Source: Hoylesella nanceiensis DSM 19126 = JCM 15639 (GTDB lineage Bacteria > Bacteroidota > Bacteroidia > Bacteroidales > Bacteroidaceae). Taken from it: 64,000 bases of DNA. How positions within the stretch are numbered: the first letter of the stretch is position 1; every line of letters begins with the position of its first letter. Location of the stretch: contig NZ_KB904332.1 in assembly GCF_000379965.1 (NCBI RefSeq), forward strand, positions 124,001-188,000, read 5' to 3'. The notes beneath the pieces were generated by a model, which saw nothing but the letters and a program-made list of their open reading frames with translations, ran no database searches and was not told the DNA's origin. Positions 18,831 through 27,580 of the stretch are shown here, in pieces. Made by a program: the position numbers and the translations under genes.

Positions 18831-20276
18831 TTACTTTTTCAATATTTTTGAGCGAAGAAATGCTATGCTCTCGTTCAATATTTGAGCGTGCATCAGCTTC
18901 AATGCCACCACATAAAGAGTGCATGCAATAGCCAATCTACTTACAATGAGCAACCAAGGATTGTGCAATGAGACGGTTAAACAATAGGCAATAACAGCCA
19001 TAACCAATGCCGTTGCGCCAAAGGGCACCACATCTTTCAAGAAGTTCCAAAGCGAATAGCTAGTTAAACGATTGGTAAAGAAGAACCAAACAAATAACCA
19101 TGCGATGTTTAATAAGGTATATGCAATCACCATTACACGTATTCCATACACCCAAAGCAAGCTCATCATGATGATTTGAACCACTCCTAAGCCAAAAGTG
19201 CAATAGAAATAGATATTCGATTTGCCCTTACTGATAATCATGTTCGACAACAAAGTTGACAAAGGAATAGTGGCTCCGCTAAAGCAAAGGATTTGAATTA
19301 GCTCGGCACTTTCGAGCCATTTAGCCTTAATTGACACCAGAATAAACTCTTTTGCCACCATTCCAAAACCCAAAAGCAATGGAAACGACACAAAAGAAGT
19401 GAAGCGCATCAGTTTACGAAAGGCAAATATTTGGCGGCTTTCGTCGTCTTTTAGGTCAACAAGCATGGGCTGAGCCACTTGGTTCACCATGTTTTGTGCC
19501 AACATAAAACACTTCGAATTCCATTGATAAGCTTGGTTGTAGATACCCACTGCGTGTGTACTAAAATAGTGACCAAGCACGATATTCAAGATATTATTAT
19601 TGACATGCGTGGTGATAGAGGTTGCAAGTATTTTAAAAGAGAATTTAAACATACTGCGAAGTGGCGAAAAATTGATGTTCTTCCACGTTGGTCTCCAAGG
19701 CGAAAAGTACCACACAATGAGCGTATTCATCAGCACATAAACCAGTCCTTGCGTTGCTAACGACCAATAGGCCATGCCATTATAGGCCATCACCACACCC
19801 GTTATGCTCGACAACAGCACTGCAATCATTCCTGCTTTAGCCTGCTGTTCGGCCATCATATTCTTAAAAAGGAAAGCCGATTGAGCCGTTCCAAACGATG
19901 CAATAACAATACTTAAAAAAGCATATCTACATAAAGGAACAAGCTTGTCGTTGTGATAGTAGTCGCCAATAAGAGGCGCACAGAAAAACAACAACAGATA
20001 AAGCGAAACGCCCATAATGATGTTAAACCAGAAAACAGCATTGTAGTGAGCCGACGTTGGGGCTTTAAGATTGGCAATAGCAGTGGTGAATCCACTATTT
20101 TGTAGCGTGGTTGCAATGAGCGAAAAGACGCTAATCATTGCTATCATGCCATAGTCTTCGGTAAAAAGAATTCTGCCTAAGATTATTCCGAAGATTACTC
20201 CTACGAGCTGTTGAACGGCATTATTCATACCGCCCCATAACAAACCTTTAGTTGTTTTCTCTTTTAATGTTGCCAT
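18831..20276 (-). CDS. polysaccharide flippase (Wzx/WzxC-like, MOP superfamily)
   Basis: A multispanning inner-membrane protein with about 12-14 hydrophobic segments over 481 residues. The N-terminus (KTTKGLLWGGMNNAVQQLVG then GRILFTEDYGMIAM) is typical of the polysaccharide-transporter branch of MOP exporters. It should flip lipid-linked oligosaccharides to the periplasmic face. Its neighbours are LicD on the same strand and a divergent glycosyltransferase, a small surface-glycan group. A TATCTTTG -7 box lies on the complement at 20299-20306. Confidence 0.88.
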   Translation of the reverse strand: MATLKEKTTKGLLWGGMNNAVQQLVGVIFGIILGRILFTEDYGMIAMISVFSLIATTLQNSGFTTAIANLKAPTSAHYNAVFWFNIIMGVSLYLLLFFCAPLIGDYYHNDKLVPLCRYAFLSIVIASFGTAQSAFLFKNMMAEQQAKAGMIAVLLSSITGVVMAYNGMAYWSLATQGLVYVLMNTLIVWYFSPWRPTWKNINFSPLRSMFKFSFKILATSITTHVNNNILNIVLGHYFSTHAVGIYNQAYQWNSKCFMLAQNMVNQVAQPMLVDLKDDESRQIFAFRKLMRFTSFVSFPLLLGFGMVAKEFILVSIKAKWLESAELIQILCFSGATIPLSTLLSNMIISKGKSNIYFYCTFGLGVVQIIMMSLLWVYGIRVMVIAYTLLNIAWLFVWFFFTNRLTSYSLWNFLKDVVPFGATALVMAVIAYCLTVSLHNPWLLIVSRLAIACTLYVVALKLMHAQILNESIAFLRSKILKK

Positions 20277-20298
20277 TTATCTAAACTATAACAAATTG

Positions 20299-20306
20299 CA
20301 AAGATA
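20299..20306 (-). promoter_or_regulatory. possible -7 box for the flippase-licD operon
   Basis: The complement reads TATCTTTG, a consensus Bacteroidetes -7 box, 23 bp upstream of the flippase start. No clear -33 element was found. Confidence 0.4.
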
Positions 20307-20496
20307 AAAACAATTCAATAATTAGTGGCTCTTTCAGTTAGAATTAATTTCAAAAACCATGTTTTTCGTATCCTTAATAGAGTAAAAAGAGCATTTTAAG
20401 AAGATGCTCCTCGCCCACTCTTACCCTCAAGAAGAAAGTATTTGCCATGCCATTTATTCGCTCTTTCAAGCCATTAGAATGAATAAAAAGGCGTGT

Positions 20497-20531
20497 TTTG
20501 TGTCTATTGTTCTGTTTTTTAAGTACTTTTG
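20497..20531 (+). promoter_or_regulatory. promoter of the glycosyltransferase gene; decides its start
   Basis: TTTG (20497-20500) and TACTTTTG (20524-20531) are 23 bp apart. The -7 box ends only 5 bp before the ATG at 20537, so the transcript would be nearly leaderless. This rules out the longer reading frame from 20498, which would start inside the promoter. Confidence 0.6.
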
Positions 20532-20536
20532 CAAAT

Positions 20537-21592
20537 ATGAAGGTATATTTCTATCACACACAAGACATTCAACACATTCTGCAACAGATTGAAAAGCAAG
20601 AGTTTCCACCACATTTTTTATATGGCGCAACGCTCTTTTCAAAGCACGGAGTTGATGTTGTGTGGCATAAAAGCAAGCTCAACCAGAGTCGTTGGAAGAT
20701 GATGTTGCGCACCACATGGCGCATACTCACTTGCAAAGAATCGTTCGATGCCGTTTATGCAACACACTATCGTGGATTAGAACTAATTGTTTTCTTGCGA
20801 GCTCTTCATCTTTTTCGCAAGCCAGTGATTGTTTGGCACCATCAACCCATCATCAAATCGCCCTCAAAGTGGCGTGAGTGGTTGGGTAAATTGTTTTATA
20901 AAGGATTCGACGAGCTGTTCTTTTTCTCTCAAAAATTAGTGAATGACTCGTGCAAAACGGCCAAATATCCACCTCAAAAGATGCACTTAGGACATTGGGG
21001 AGCCGACCTAAAGTTCTACGATTCTATTCGTCATCAAACCCAACGCACAACGGGTTTCATTTCAACAGGCAAGGAATTGCGAGACATGCCCACCCTTATC
21101 AAGGCCTTTAATGCTACCAATGCCCCGTTAGATATTTATATTAACGAGCAAAATGGCGATGTAAATTATAATAAGGTGTTTGCCAATTTAACGCTGAACG
21201 ATAATATTAAGGTGCATCAATGGAACCGCTTGGCACCCTATGAGCTTGCTCTTGAGGTGAACAAAGCCAATTGTGTGGTGATATGTTGTCAAGAATCGAA
21301 ATACACTGTGGGCTTAACTACGGTGGTAGAAGCACTTGCTTTGGGTCTACCTATTATCTGTAGTCGCAACCCTCAGATACCAATCGACTTCGATAAAGAC
21401 GGCTGTGGCATCTCTGTTCCTTACTATGATGTAGAAAATTGGACAAAAGCTATTGAATATATCACCCAAAATCCGACCGAAGCTGCAGCGATGGGAGCAC
21501 GTGGAAGGGCTCTTGCTGAGCGTGAATATAACAACGAAAAATGCGCTGAGGTAGTGACTAAGGTGATTAAAAAATACGATAAAAAGGCATAA
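20537..21592 (+). CDS. glycosyltransferase (GT4-like)
   Basis: A cytoplasmic 351-residue protein. The C-terminal Rossmann domain has the retaining GT-B signature: LTTVVEALALGLPIICSRNPQIP followed by GCGISVPYYDVENW. The N-terminal domain is less conserved. It probably adds a sugar to a surface polysaccharide or glycolipid, given the flippase and LicD genes divergent from it. The true start is taken as 20537 because a promoter overlaps the upstream codons. Donor and acceptor sugars cannot be assigned. Confidence 0.82.
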   Translation: MKVYFYHTQDIQHILQQIEKQEFPPHFLYGATLFSKHGVDVVWHKSKLNQSRWKMMLRTTWRILTCKESFDAVYATHYRGLELIVFLRALHLFRKPVIVWHHQPIIKSPSKWREWLGKLFYKGFDELFFFSQKLVNDSCKTAKYPPQKMHLGHWGADLKFYDSIRHQTQRTTGFISTGKELRDMPTLIKAFNATNAPLDIYINEQNGDVNYNKVFANLTLNDNIKVHQWNRLAPYELALEVNKANCVVICCQESKYTVGLTTVVEALALGLPIICSRNPQIPIDFDKDGCGISVPYYDVENWTKAIEYITQNPTEAAAMGARGRALAEREYNNEKCAEVVTKVIKKYDKKA

Positions 21593-21738
21593 TTCGTTAT
21601 GTCTTTTTATTGTTTTATGGTGTTGTTCCGTCTTTCTCTCAATCTTCTCTCTCCCCCTTTCCATTCCCTTTCTTCTTAAACACCTCACTCTTTCATTTTG
21701 AAAAGAGCGATACACGCCCCACATCTGCTTTTTAATTA

Positions 21739-21826
21739 GAAAACGAAAGCACTGCTTTTAATAAGTAAAAGCACTACATTTAAAGGGCAAAAGCAATGAA
21801 ATTACGCCTCTATAGCAATGCTTTTA
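21739..21826. repeat. four-unit 22-bp intergenic palindrome array, copy C
   Basis: Units start at 21739, 21761, 21783 and 21805 with cores GAAAGCACTGCTTTT, AAAAGCACTACATTT, AAAAGCAATGAAATT and TATAGCAATGCTTTT. It lies in the 423-bp convergent gap between the glycosyltransferase and PUL 2, upstream of a bidirectional hairpin. Nothing else is recognisable in this gap. Confidence 0.85.
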
Positions 21827-21875
21827 GAATGAAAGAGCGAAGTCATTCATTATCAAAGAGATAAAGACAAAAAGA

Positions 21876-21944
21876 AAAATCCTATACCCATGCTTTCAAG
21901 TGAGCAACGAATTGCCACACCAAAGAGCAAAAGTATAGGATTTT
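21876..21944. terminator. possible bidirectional terminator between convergent genes
   Basis: AAAATCCTATAC (21876-21887) pairs perfectly with GTATAGGATTTT (21933-21944) around a 45-nt loop, giving A/T tracts on both sides. It is placed between the glycosyltransferase and the last gene of PUL 2. Confidence 0.55.
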
Positions 21945-22015
21945 ATCCGATGTGTTAGCTGCTTAATAACCACACATCTACATTCTATTAAATCACTTTT
22001 TCAAATAAGAAAATC

Positions 22016-23608
22016 TTAGTTTTTCTTTACAGCGGTCATGGTCATATCTTCCAAGTTCACAGTAATGGTGTAGTCACCAGCCTCAGAACTTTCCACTTTC
22101 CATTTGGTATCGTTACCGTCATAGGTGTTTGGATAGTTGCGACGAACCACCTTTCTTGCTGTAAGAGGAGCGTCAGCGTTCTCTGGCATCAAGAAATCAC
22201 ATTCGAAACCACTATTCAACCACAATGGAAGTTTAAACGAACCAGCTTTCAAAGTCACATCTAATGTAAAGATCTTAGCATTAGTTGGGTCTTGAGTAAA
22301 CTTGGGTGCGTTACCTAAATCCCAACCACTTGGAAGTGCATCACCCACTCCATATAATTGAGTAACGGGCACTTCTGTTTGTTCGAACTTAATTTTTGAA
22401 GTCTTAGTATCAATTGTAATGGTGTAATATCCGTGCTTTGAAGCCACCCATTTGTTGTCGTTATCATCGTTGTAAAGCACCTTAGAATAGGTTGATTCGC
22501 CTTCTTCTATTGTCTTATTCTCATGTCCTGAAGCATTAGGCATTAACTGATAAGTGTTGTAATCACCATTATCTTCAAGAGTAAACTTCAACTCTTGGTT
22601 TTTATAGATGTTACCTTTCCATTCGAAAACGCCATTACCTTTAGCAGTAAGTTTGTCTCTGTGGTCCCAATTGGTTGGGTTACCAAATAGATAAACATCT
22701 TTAATTCCACCAGTAACAACCACTGTTTCGTTGCTTGAAACTTCGGTCCAAGGAGTGATGCCTGCGCCTGTTAGAGTGACACCTGTTTGAGAAAACTCTA
22801 CATTATACATATATTTCTTTCCTGCTTCGAATGATGTTGCAGAAGAAAGAGTTGCTTTATATTCTTCACCTCCAATGGTAAAGGTAAGTGTTCTGTTTGC
22901 TGCTGCATTGCCATCAACGGTGTTAGGAATAACAATTGCTTCGAGATAGCTGTCGCCTTTGCGCAAAGTGATATCTTGAGTTGCATCGCCTTCTTTCAAA
23001 GAGATAGCATCTTGCAATACATTATAATTGATGTTGGTGTGTTGGTTGCCGATAGTTGCTGTTACTCTATCGAGATTCACACCACTGGTTGAGGTGAAAG
23101 TGAAATACAACTTGGTTAGTTTGTGAGAGAAACTGAGGTTGGCAGTTGGGTTAAGACGTGTAACATTAGTTGCCTTAGCCTGCAAAAGATCGATTGCAGC
23201 TTGGTTACTTTGGTCGGCAACACTTATAGAACGTACACCATCTGCGATATCAGTTGTGTAAGGATAGTATGCCACTACGTCTACAGCAGAGCCATCAGAA
23301 GGAAGGAAAGCGTTTTTACTTACAGGAGCAAAGTTGCCTTCTTCAGCTGTTTCAGTTTCAATATTACTTTTATATTGATAGTTAACGTCGCCATTAACTG
23401 TGGTTGTTCCTGCGTTAAGAAGATAAACTCCAATTTCATCTCCCTTGTTCCATTGATTGTCAAAAGCACGTGTTACTTTGTGAAGAGCAATACCTGCATT
23501 GATTTTTAGGGCTCCATTAGTAGTTTGATTGTTGCTCACTACATCGTCGTTAGCACATGAAGCAAATCCCATTGCACCAATAAGTGCTGCGTAAATAAAA
23601 TGTTTCAT
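22016..23608 (-). CDS. fusion lipoprotein: fimbrillin (Mfa-like) domain plus two SusE/SusF-like modules
   Basis: Lipoprotein signal with Cys18 in GFASC. Residues about 25-290 match the Mfa_like_1/fimbrillin pattern (KVTRAFDNQWNKGDEIGVYLL, VVAYYPYT, then LSFSHKLTKLYFTFT). From about 296 two beta-sandwich modules follow, with the SusE/SusF starch-binding signatures VYLFGNPTNW and LYGVGDALPSGW and the final FLMPENADAPLTARKVVRRNYP shared with the SusE-like protein of the same operon. It is the last gene of PUL 2. It likely binds alpha-glucan at the surface; whether the fimbrillin part polymerises is unknown. Confidence 0.82.
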   Translation of the reverse strand: MKHFIYAALIGAMGFASCANDDVVSNNQTTNGALKINAGIALHKVTRAFDNQWNKGDEIGVYLLNAGTTTVNGDVNYQYKSNIETETAEEGNFAPVSKNAFLPSDGSAVDVVAYYPYTTDIADGVRSISVADQSNQAAIDLLQAKATNVTRLNPTANLSFSHKLTKLYFTFTSTSGVNLDRVTATIGNQHTNINYNVLQDAISLKEGDATQDITLRKGDSYLEAIVIPNTVDGNAAANRTLTFTIGGEEYKATLSSATSFEAGKKYMYNVEFSQTGVTLTGAGITPWTEVSSNETVVVTGGIKDVYLFGNPTNWDHRDKLTAKGNGVFEWKGNIYKNQELKFTLEDNGDYNTYQLMPNASGHENKTIEEGESTYSKVLYNDDNDNKWVASKHGYYTITIDTKTSKIKFEQTEVPVTQLYGVGDALPSGWDLGNAPKFTQDPTNAKIFTLDVTLKAGSFKLPLWLNSGFECDFLMPENADAPLTARKVVRRNYPNTYDGNDTKWKVESSEAGDYTITVNLEDMTMTAVKKN

Positions 23609-23718
23609 TGTTATTGTTGTTTAGTATTATAGTTGAATAATAAATTTTCTCTACTTTATTGAAGATGATGTTGCCCTGCTAAAACATAGCACGAGGCAAC
23701 ATCATTATCTTTGATTGT

Positions 23719-24573
23719 TTATAACTTTATGGTTCCTGCATTCACAACTTGCCAATTATTAACACCTGACATGATGCTACTTAGAGCCACACCCGATGCA
23801 ATATTTAGAGGAGCTGTTGTTTGTCCGAAATTTGAAAGATATGAACTTAAATCGGTTACGATGGTTTTTGAGGTTCCATCTGCAAGCGACAAGTAAATGG
23901 TTAGCGTGTGTGTTGCACTTTTATCAAGACCCAACAAACGGAAAGGAACAGTTATCTCTTGCTCGCCTTTTGCGTTGGTTGCAATGCGAACTTCGGTTAC
24001 TGCATCTTCAGAACCACTGCTCTCGCCTGTTTTAAGATTCACACTTGATGCCACTCCATTCAACACTGCATAGCCACTATTTACACTTACATCGTTCGAA
24101 ATAGTTACGTTTAAATCGTGTGTTAACTGCTTCATCTTCAAAGAAAGTGAAGAAGTAGCTCCTTCGAGGTTATCTATTCTACTGTAAGTACCATATAATG
24201 TGCCAGGAAGACCATTGATTGCGGTGGGTGAAGACACTTCAGTTTTACTTGTTCCAACCTTTGCAATGCTGTCGGTTATGGTGATGTTCTCGGCAAAAGT
24301 ATAAGAACTGATTGCGTAGCTTTCGTTGGTTTTCAACTCATACACATTGTCTCCGTTCTCTACTGTATATTGATTTTCGTTGATATTCACCACATAGCTA
24401 TTGGGCTTTTCACCTTTATCAACTCCTGTCCAGTCGGTTGTTAGAGTTAACATGGTGCGTGGTTTCTTGATAGGTTGTGGCAACTCATCGCCTGAACATG
24501 CTGTGATAGCAGGAAGAAGCGATAGCGCAAAGCAACCAAGAACCATATTCTTTATTATTGTTTTCATAGACAA
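23719..24573 (-). CDS. FimB/Mfa2-like fimbrial-anchor-type lipoprotein
   Basis: Lipobox ITAC at about residue 26, then a 285-residue beta-rich protein. It resembles Mfa2/FimB-type or DUF5119 lipoproteins, which anchor fimbriae in Porphyromonas and Bacteroides (KPRTMLTLTTDWTGVDKGEKP; MKQLTHDLNVTI). It sits between the GH27-like gene (28-bp gap) and the fimbrillin-SusF fusion (110-bp gap). This makes an anchor-plus-subunit pair inside a glycan locus. Family assignment is by pattern, not by search, so moderate. Confidence 0.65.
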   Translation of the reverse strand: MSMKTIIKNMVLGCFALSLLPAITACSGDELPQPIKKPRTMLTLTTDWTGVDKGEKPNSYVVNINENQYTVENGDNVYELKTNESYAISSYTFAENITITDSIAKVGTSKTEVSSPTAINGLPGTLYGTYSRIDNLEGATSSLSLKMKQLTHDLNVTISNDVSVNSGYAVLNGVASSVNLKTGESSGSEDAVTEVRIATNAKGEQEITVPFRLLGLDKSATHTLTIYLSLADGTSKTIVTDLSSYLSNFGQTTAPLNIASGVALSSIMSGVNNWQVVNAGTIKL

Positions 24574-24601
24574 TCTATTTTTATTATGGTGTTCTTATAT
24601 A

Positions 24602-26038
24602 TTAATTAGCCGCTTTTGAAAGACGAACAATCTTACAAGAGTGAGGTGCTAAGGTTGCACTTACTCTGATATCTTCGCCTTCATCGGTGTGTTTCCACAA
24701 GTCACGAATCTTCATTGCACCGCTAATTCCTAAGCGAGAGAATTCAACTGCACGCACCTTTGGTGTGTCTTCACGATTGAACAAACCTACGATATAATCG
24801 CCGTTTGACATCTTTCCATACCAAATTTGACTTTCTTCGTTGGTGATATCACCTACAAGAGGTTTACCTACAAACTTATCTTGGTTGAGAGCAAGCATCT
24901 CTTTATTGGTGTAATACTTCAAATCGCCATTCACAAGAGTGTTATATTGGTCGGCAACAGCAATAGGACCACCTGCCATTAGTTGCAAAGAAATAACGAA
25001 AGTCTTTTCTTCTGCGCTGTTTAACTGATTCAAACGGGTGAAATCTCCATCGGGAATGATCTTTCCTCTACCTGTTATCTTAGACCAATAAACGAATCCA
25101 TCGAACTGATTATGGAAGGTTGGCCAACCATAATGCTTTTGTCCACGCAACCAAGAAGACACATGTCCCCAACCACCTGTGTAGGTATCAGAAACGATAC
25201 GTGCCATGTTGTTAGTGGTTTTCTCTGCTGCTCCATCGTCAAACATGTTAGGCATTACGATAGAAGTGAACACTTTGTATTTATTTGCTGCCTCATTAAT
25301 ATATTTAAGAGCCAACTTATAGTTTTCTCTTCCATAGCCTCTACCTGGCATATCGCCTGCTCCATCACCTGTTTCAAATAGACACATAAAGTCCATACGA
25401 ATGAAATCAACACCAATAGATTTGTAGTATTTAAAGAAGCCATCGATATATTCACGTGCACCTGCATGGCTTGGAACGATCCAAGTGAATAAGTCTGTGC
25501 TGTTAGGTTTAATGACTTTGTCCTTTGCAGGGTCGTAAACTAAGTCTGAAAGTCTTTTGTTTGTACCTTCAATAACGGTTGTTAAAGGTGCATGAACCCA
25601 CAATGGATTGTCGTAAACACCCAATTTCAAACCTTTATCTTTACACATCTGCACCAAATCGGTTAGTTTTATGCCTGCATAATGAGTCATATAACCTTGT
25701 GCATTGACGTTAAGATCATTTGTCATCGACATGAATCCATCGGTACAAATCATATTATAACCAGAAGGACGAAGGTTTTCTGACACCCAATCAATATTCT
25801 TTTTCCATGTCTCTAAAGGCATATTAGAGTTGGTATGCGATAGTTCTCCTGTTAAACCATATTCGTATACGCTCCAATAAAGAGGGGCTTGTTTGGCATC
25901 TGTTGCAGAAGTTGTGTCGTTTTCAACAACATCTTCAGGAATCATATCAGGTGTCCAGCCTGTTCCTTTCTCGTCACTGCACGCCATTAAGGCAAGTGCA
26001 ATGACTGAAAGAGTAAATACTTTACTTATTTTAAACAT
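24602..26038 (-). CDS. clan GH-D (GH27-like) alpha-glycosidase lipoprotein, possible isomaltodextranase type
   Basis: The start at 26038 gives a lipoprotein signal with lipobox LMAC; the longer frame from 26071 would overlap the preceding gene. The catalytic barrel shows clan GH-D features: GLKLGVYDNPLW, the nucleophile strand VDFIRMDFMC (Asp216) and a likely acid/base in RIVSDTYTGGW (Asp284). A small beta domain ends the protein (DIRVSATLAPHSCKIVRL). GH27 includes alpha-galactosidases and bacterial isomaltodextranases. The GH66 neighbour favours attack on alpha-1,6-glucan, but galactosidase activity cannot be excluded. Confidence 0.7.
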   Translation of the reverse strand: MFKISKVFTLSVIALALMACSDEKGTGWTPDMIPEDVVENDTTSATDAKQAPLYWSVYEYGLTGELSHTNSNMPLETWKKNIDWVSENLRPSGYNMICTDGFMSMTNDLNVNAQGYMTHYAGIKLTDLVQMCKDKGLKLGVYDNPLWVHAPLTTVIEGTNKRLSDLVYDPAKDKVIKPNSTDLFTWIVPSHAGAREYIDGFFKYYKSIGVDFIRMDFMCLFETGDGAGDMPGRGYGRENYKLALKYINEAANKYKVFTSIVMPNMFDDGAAEKTTNNMARIVSDTYTGGWGHVSSWLRGQKHYGWPTFHNQFDGFVYWSKITGRGKIIPDGDFTRLNQLNSAEEKTFVISLQLMAGGPIAVADQYNTLVNGDLKYYTNKEMLALNQDKFVGKPLVGDITNEESQIWYGKMSNGDYIVGLFNREDTPKVRAVEFSRLGISGAMKIRDLWKHTDEGEDIRVSATLAPHSCKIVRLSKAAN

Positions 26039-26057
26039 TTTCTTTTCTGTTATATGG

Positions 26058-27566
26058 TTATTTTTTCTCAAACTTAATCTTATTAGTTAGCACGTTAACA
26101 CTAATCTTATAAGTTCCTGCTTGAGCTGCTTCTACTTTCCACTTTTTATCAGGATTGCCCTTAACAATTACCTCACAATTGGTTTCAGACAATGGTGCAA
26201 GGTTGTTTCCGTCTACTGCTTTAGGCATGATATAATCGCAATCGAAACCATTGGTATTGTCTAATGGTAGCTTGAACTCACCTTCTTGCAATGTACCTGT
26301 CCACACAAAGGTTCCTTTTCCTGCCTTTCCGTCGTAGATAAACGATTGACTAAATGGAGTACCCCAACCTCCTTGGGTAGCATTTCCAACAATCCAAAGA
26401 GCTTTAATAGCCACATCATCGGGCACACGAGATGCTTCGTCACGTTCAAAAGTAACGGTCATATCGTATGTATTCACTGTAACTTTATAGTTTCCAGCGT
26501 CTGCATTGTAGAGTTTCCACTTGGTATCGAACTTATCATTCACGTCTGGGAAGTTGCGACGAACGGCCTTTGTTTCTGTAATAGAAGCGTTAGCGTTCTC
26601 TGCCATGATGTAATCACAGTCAAAACCCTTTGTATTTGTCAATGGGAACTTAAGTTCTCCAGCCTTCAAAGGACCTTCATATACAAATGCAACTTGGTTC
26701 TTTGGATCTCTCTTTAGCTTGATAGCGTTTCCAATAATCCATCCTATTGGGGTTGCATCTCCCACCATATACAACTCAGTGTAATCGGTTGTTGGACGCT
26801 CTACCTTAATAGTTAGATCTTCAATGTCGAGTGTTATAACATAGAAACCAGTCTGACTTGCAGTGAAGAGTTGCTCTGTTTCACCTTGTTTGGTGTATTT
26901 AAGCTTGCCAGCTGCATCGCCTTGAGTGTAACCATTGTCTATATTTGCAAGGTCTTTCACAAACTTATAGTTACCAGCTTCAAGTGTTCCACTCCATGTA
27001 TAGGTCTTTTCTGAAACCTTTTCAACCATCTTCACTGCGTGAGCAGCGTCCATTCCACCTGTTGAAGTACCCACAATATAAAGGTCACGAGGTGCAAGAT
27101 AGTATCCAACAGCATCGAAACGGAAACGTGATATTTCTGGTTTCATATACTCTTTTCCACCTGATACGTTCGCAATAATTTCGGCTTCAAGGGTCGCTGT
27201 CTCACCTGGTGCAATGTTCCAAGACGACAATAAGGCATTTAACTCTTTATGAGTGAATCCTATTGAGTGCTTACCTGCAGGAATAGTGACCTTATCTATA
27301 GATGTTTCGAAGTTGTTATCTGCCACATCTAACTTGAAATAATAAGTCAACTTGGTTCCTTCACCACGATTAGCAGCGTCTTTCCATGAGAAGACAATAG
27401 CTGTATCGGCACCTAAGTCTTGTTGAAGTTGCACCTTATTAGCATTTGCTGTGAGGTGCATTGTGTCTTCTGGACTATTAAGAATGTATCGTTCTAAATC
27501 GTCACTACAGCTTGCCAACACCATTGGAAGCATGAGAAGAAGATATTTAAATATATTTTTCATCAT
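26058..27566 (-). CDS. susE: SusE-like surface glycan-binding lipoprotein
   Basis: Lipobox VLASC about 20 residues after the preferred start at 27566; the frame runs to 27590 but would then overlap susD. An N-terminal SusE-type Ig-like domain is followed by three repeated SusE/SusF modules: DLYIVGTSTGG, LYMVGDATPIGW and ALWIVGNATQGGW. Each ends with a conserved FDCDYIM or similar and a trailing beta-strand pair. These modules bind alpha-glucans in the starch system. The order susC-susD-susE is canonical, supporting an alpha-glucan substrate for PUL 2. Confidence 0.87.
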   Translation of the reverse strand: MMKNIFKYLLLMLPMVLASCSDDLERYILNSPEDTMHLTANANKVQLQQDLGADTAIVFSWKDAANRGEGTKLTYYFKLDVADNNFETSIDKVTIPAGKHSIGFTHKELNALLSSWNIAPGETATLEAEIIANVSGGKEYMKPEISRFRFDAVGYYLAPRDLYIVGTSTGGMDAAHAVKMVEKVSEKTYTWSGTLEAGNYKFVKDLANIDNGYTQGDAAGKLKYTKQGETEQLFTASQTGFYVITLDIEDLTIKVERPTTDYTELYMVGDATPIGWIIGNAIKLKRDPKNQVAFVYEGPLKAGELKFPLTNTKGFDCDYIMAENANASITETKAVRRNFPDVNDKFDTKWKLYNADAGNYKVTVNTYDMTVTFERDEASRVPDDVAIKALWIVGNATQGGWGTPFSQSFIYDGKAGKGTFVWTGTLQEGEFKLPLDNTNGFDCDYIMPKAVDGNNLAPLSETNCEVIVKGNPDKKWKVEAAQAGTYKISVNVLTNKIKFEKK

Positions 27567-27580
27567 TGTTTTGCTATCTT

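Noticed and set aside
20498-20536. 13-codon N-terminal extension of the glycosyltransferase
   Set aside because: A TTTG/TACTTTTG promoter overlaps it; the second Met gives the normal N-terminus.
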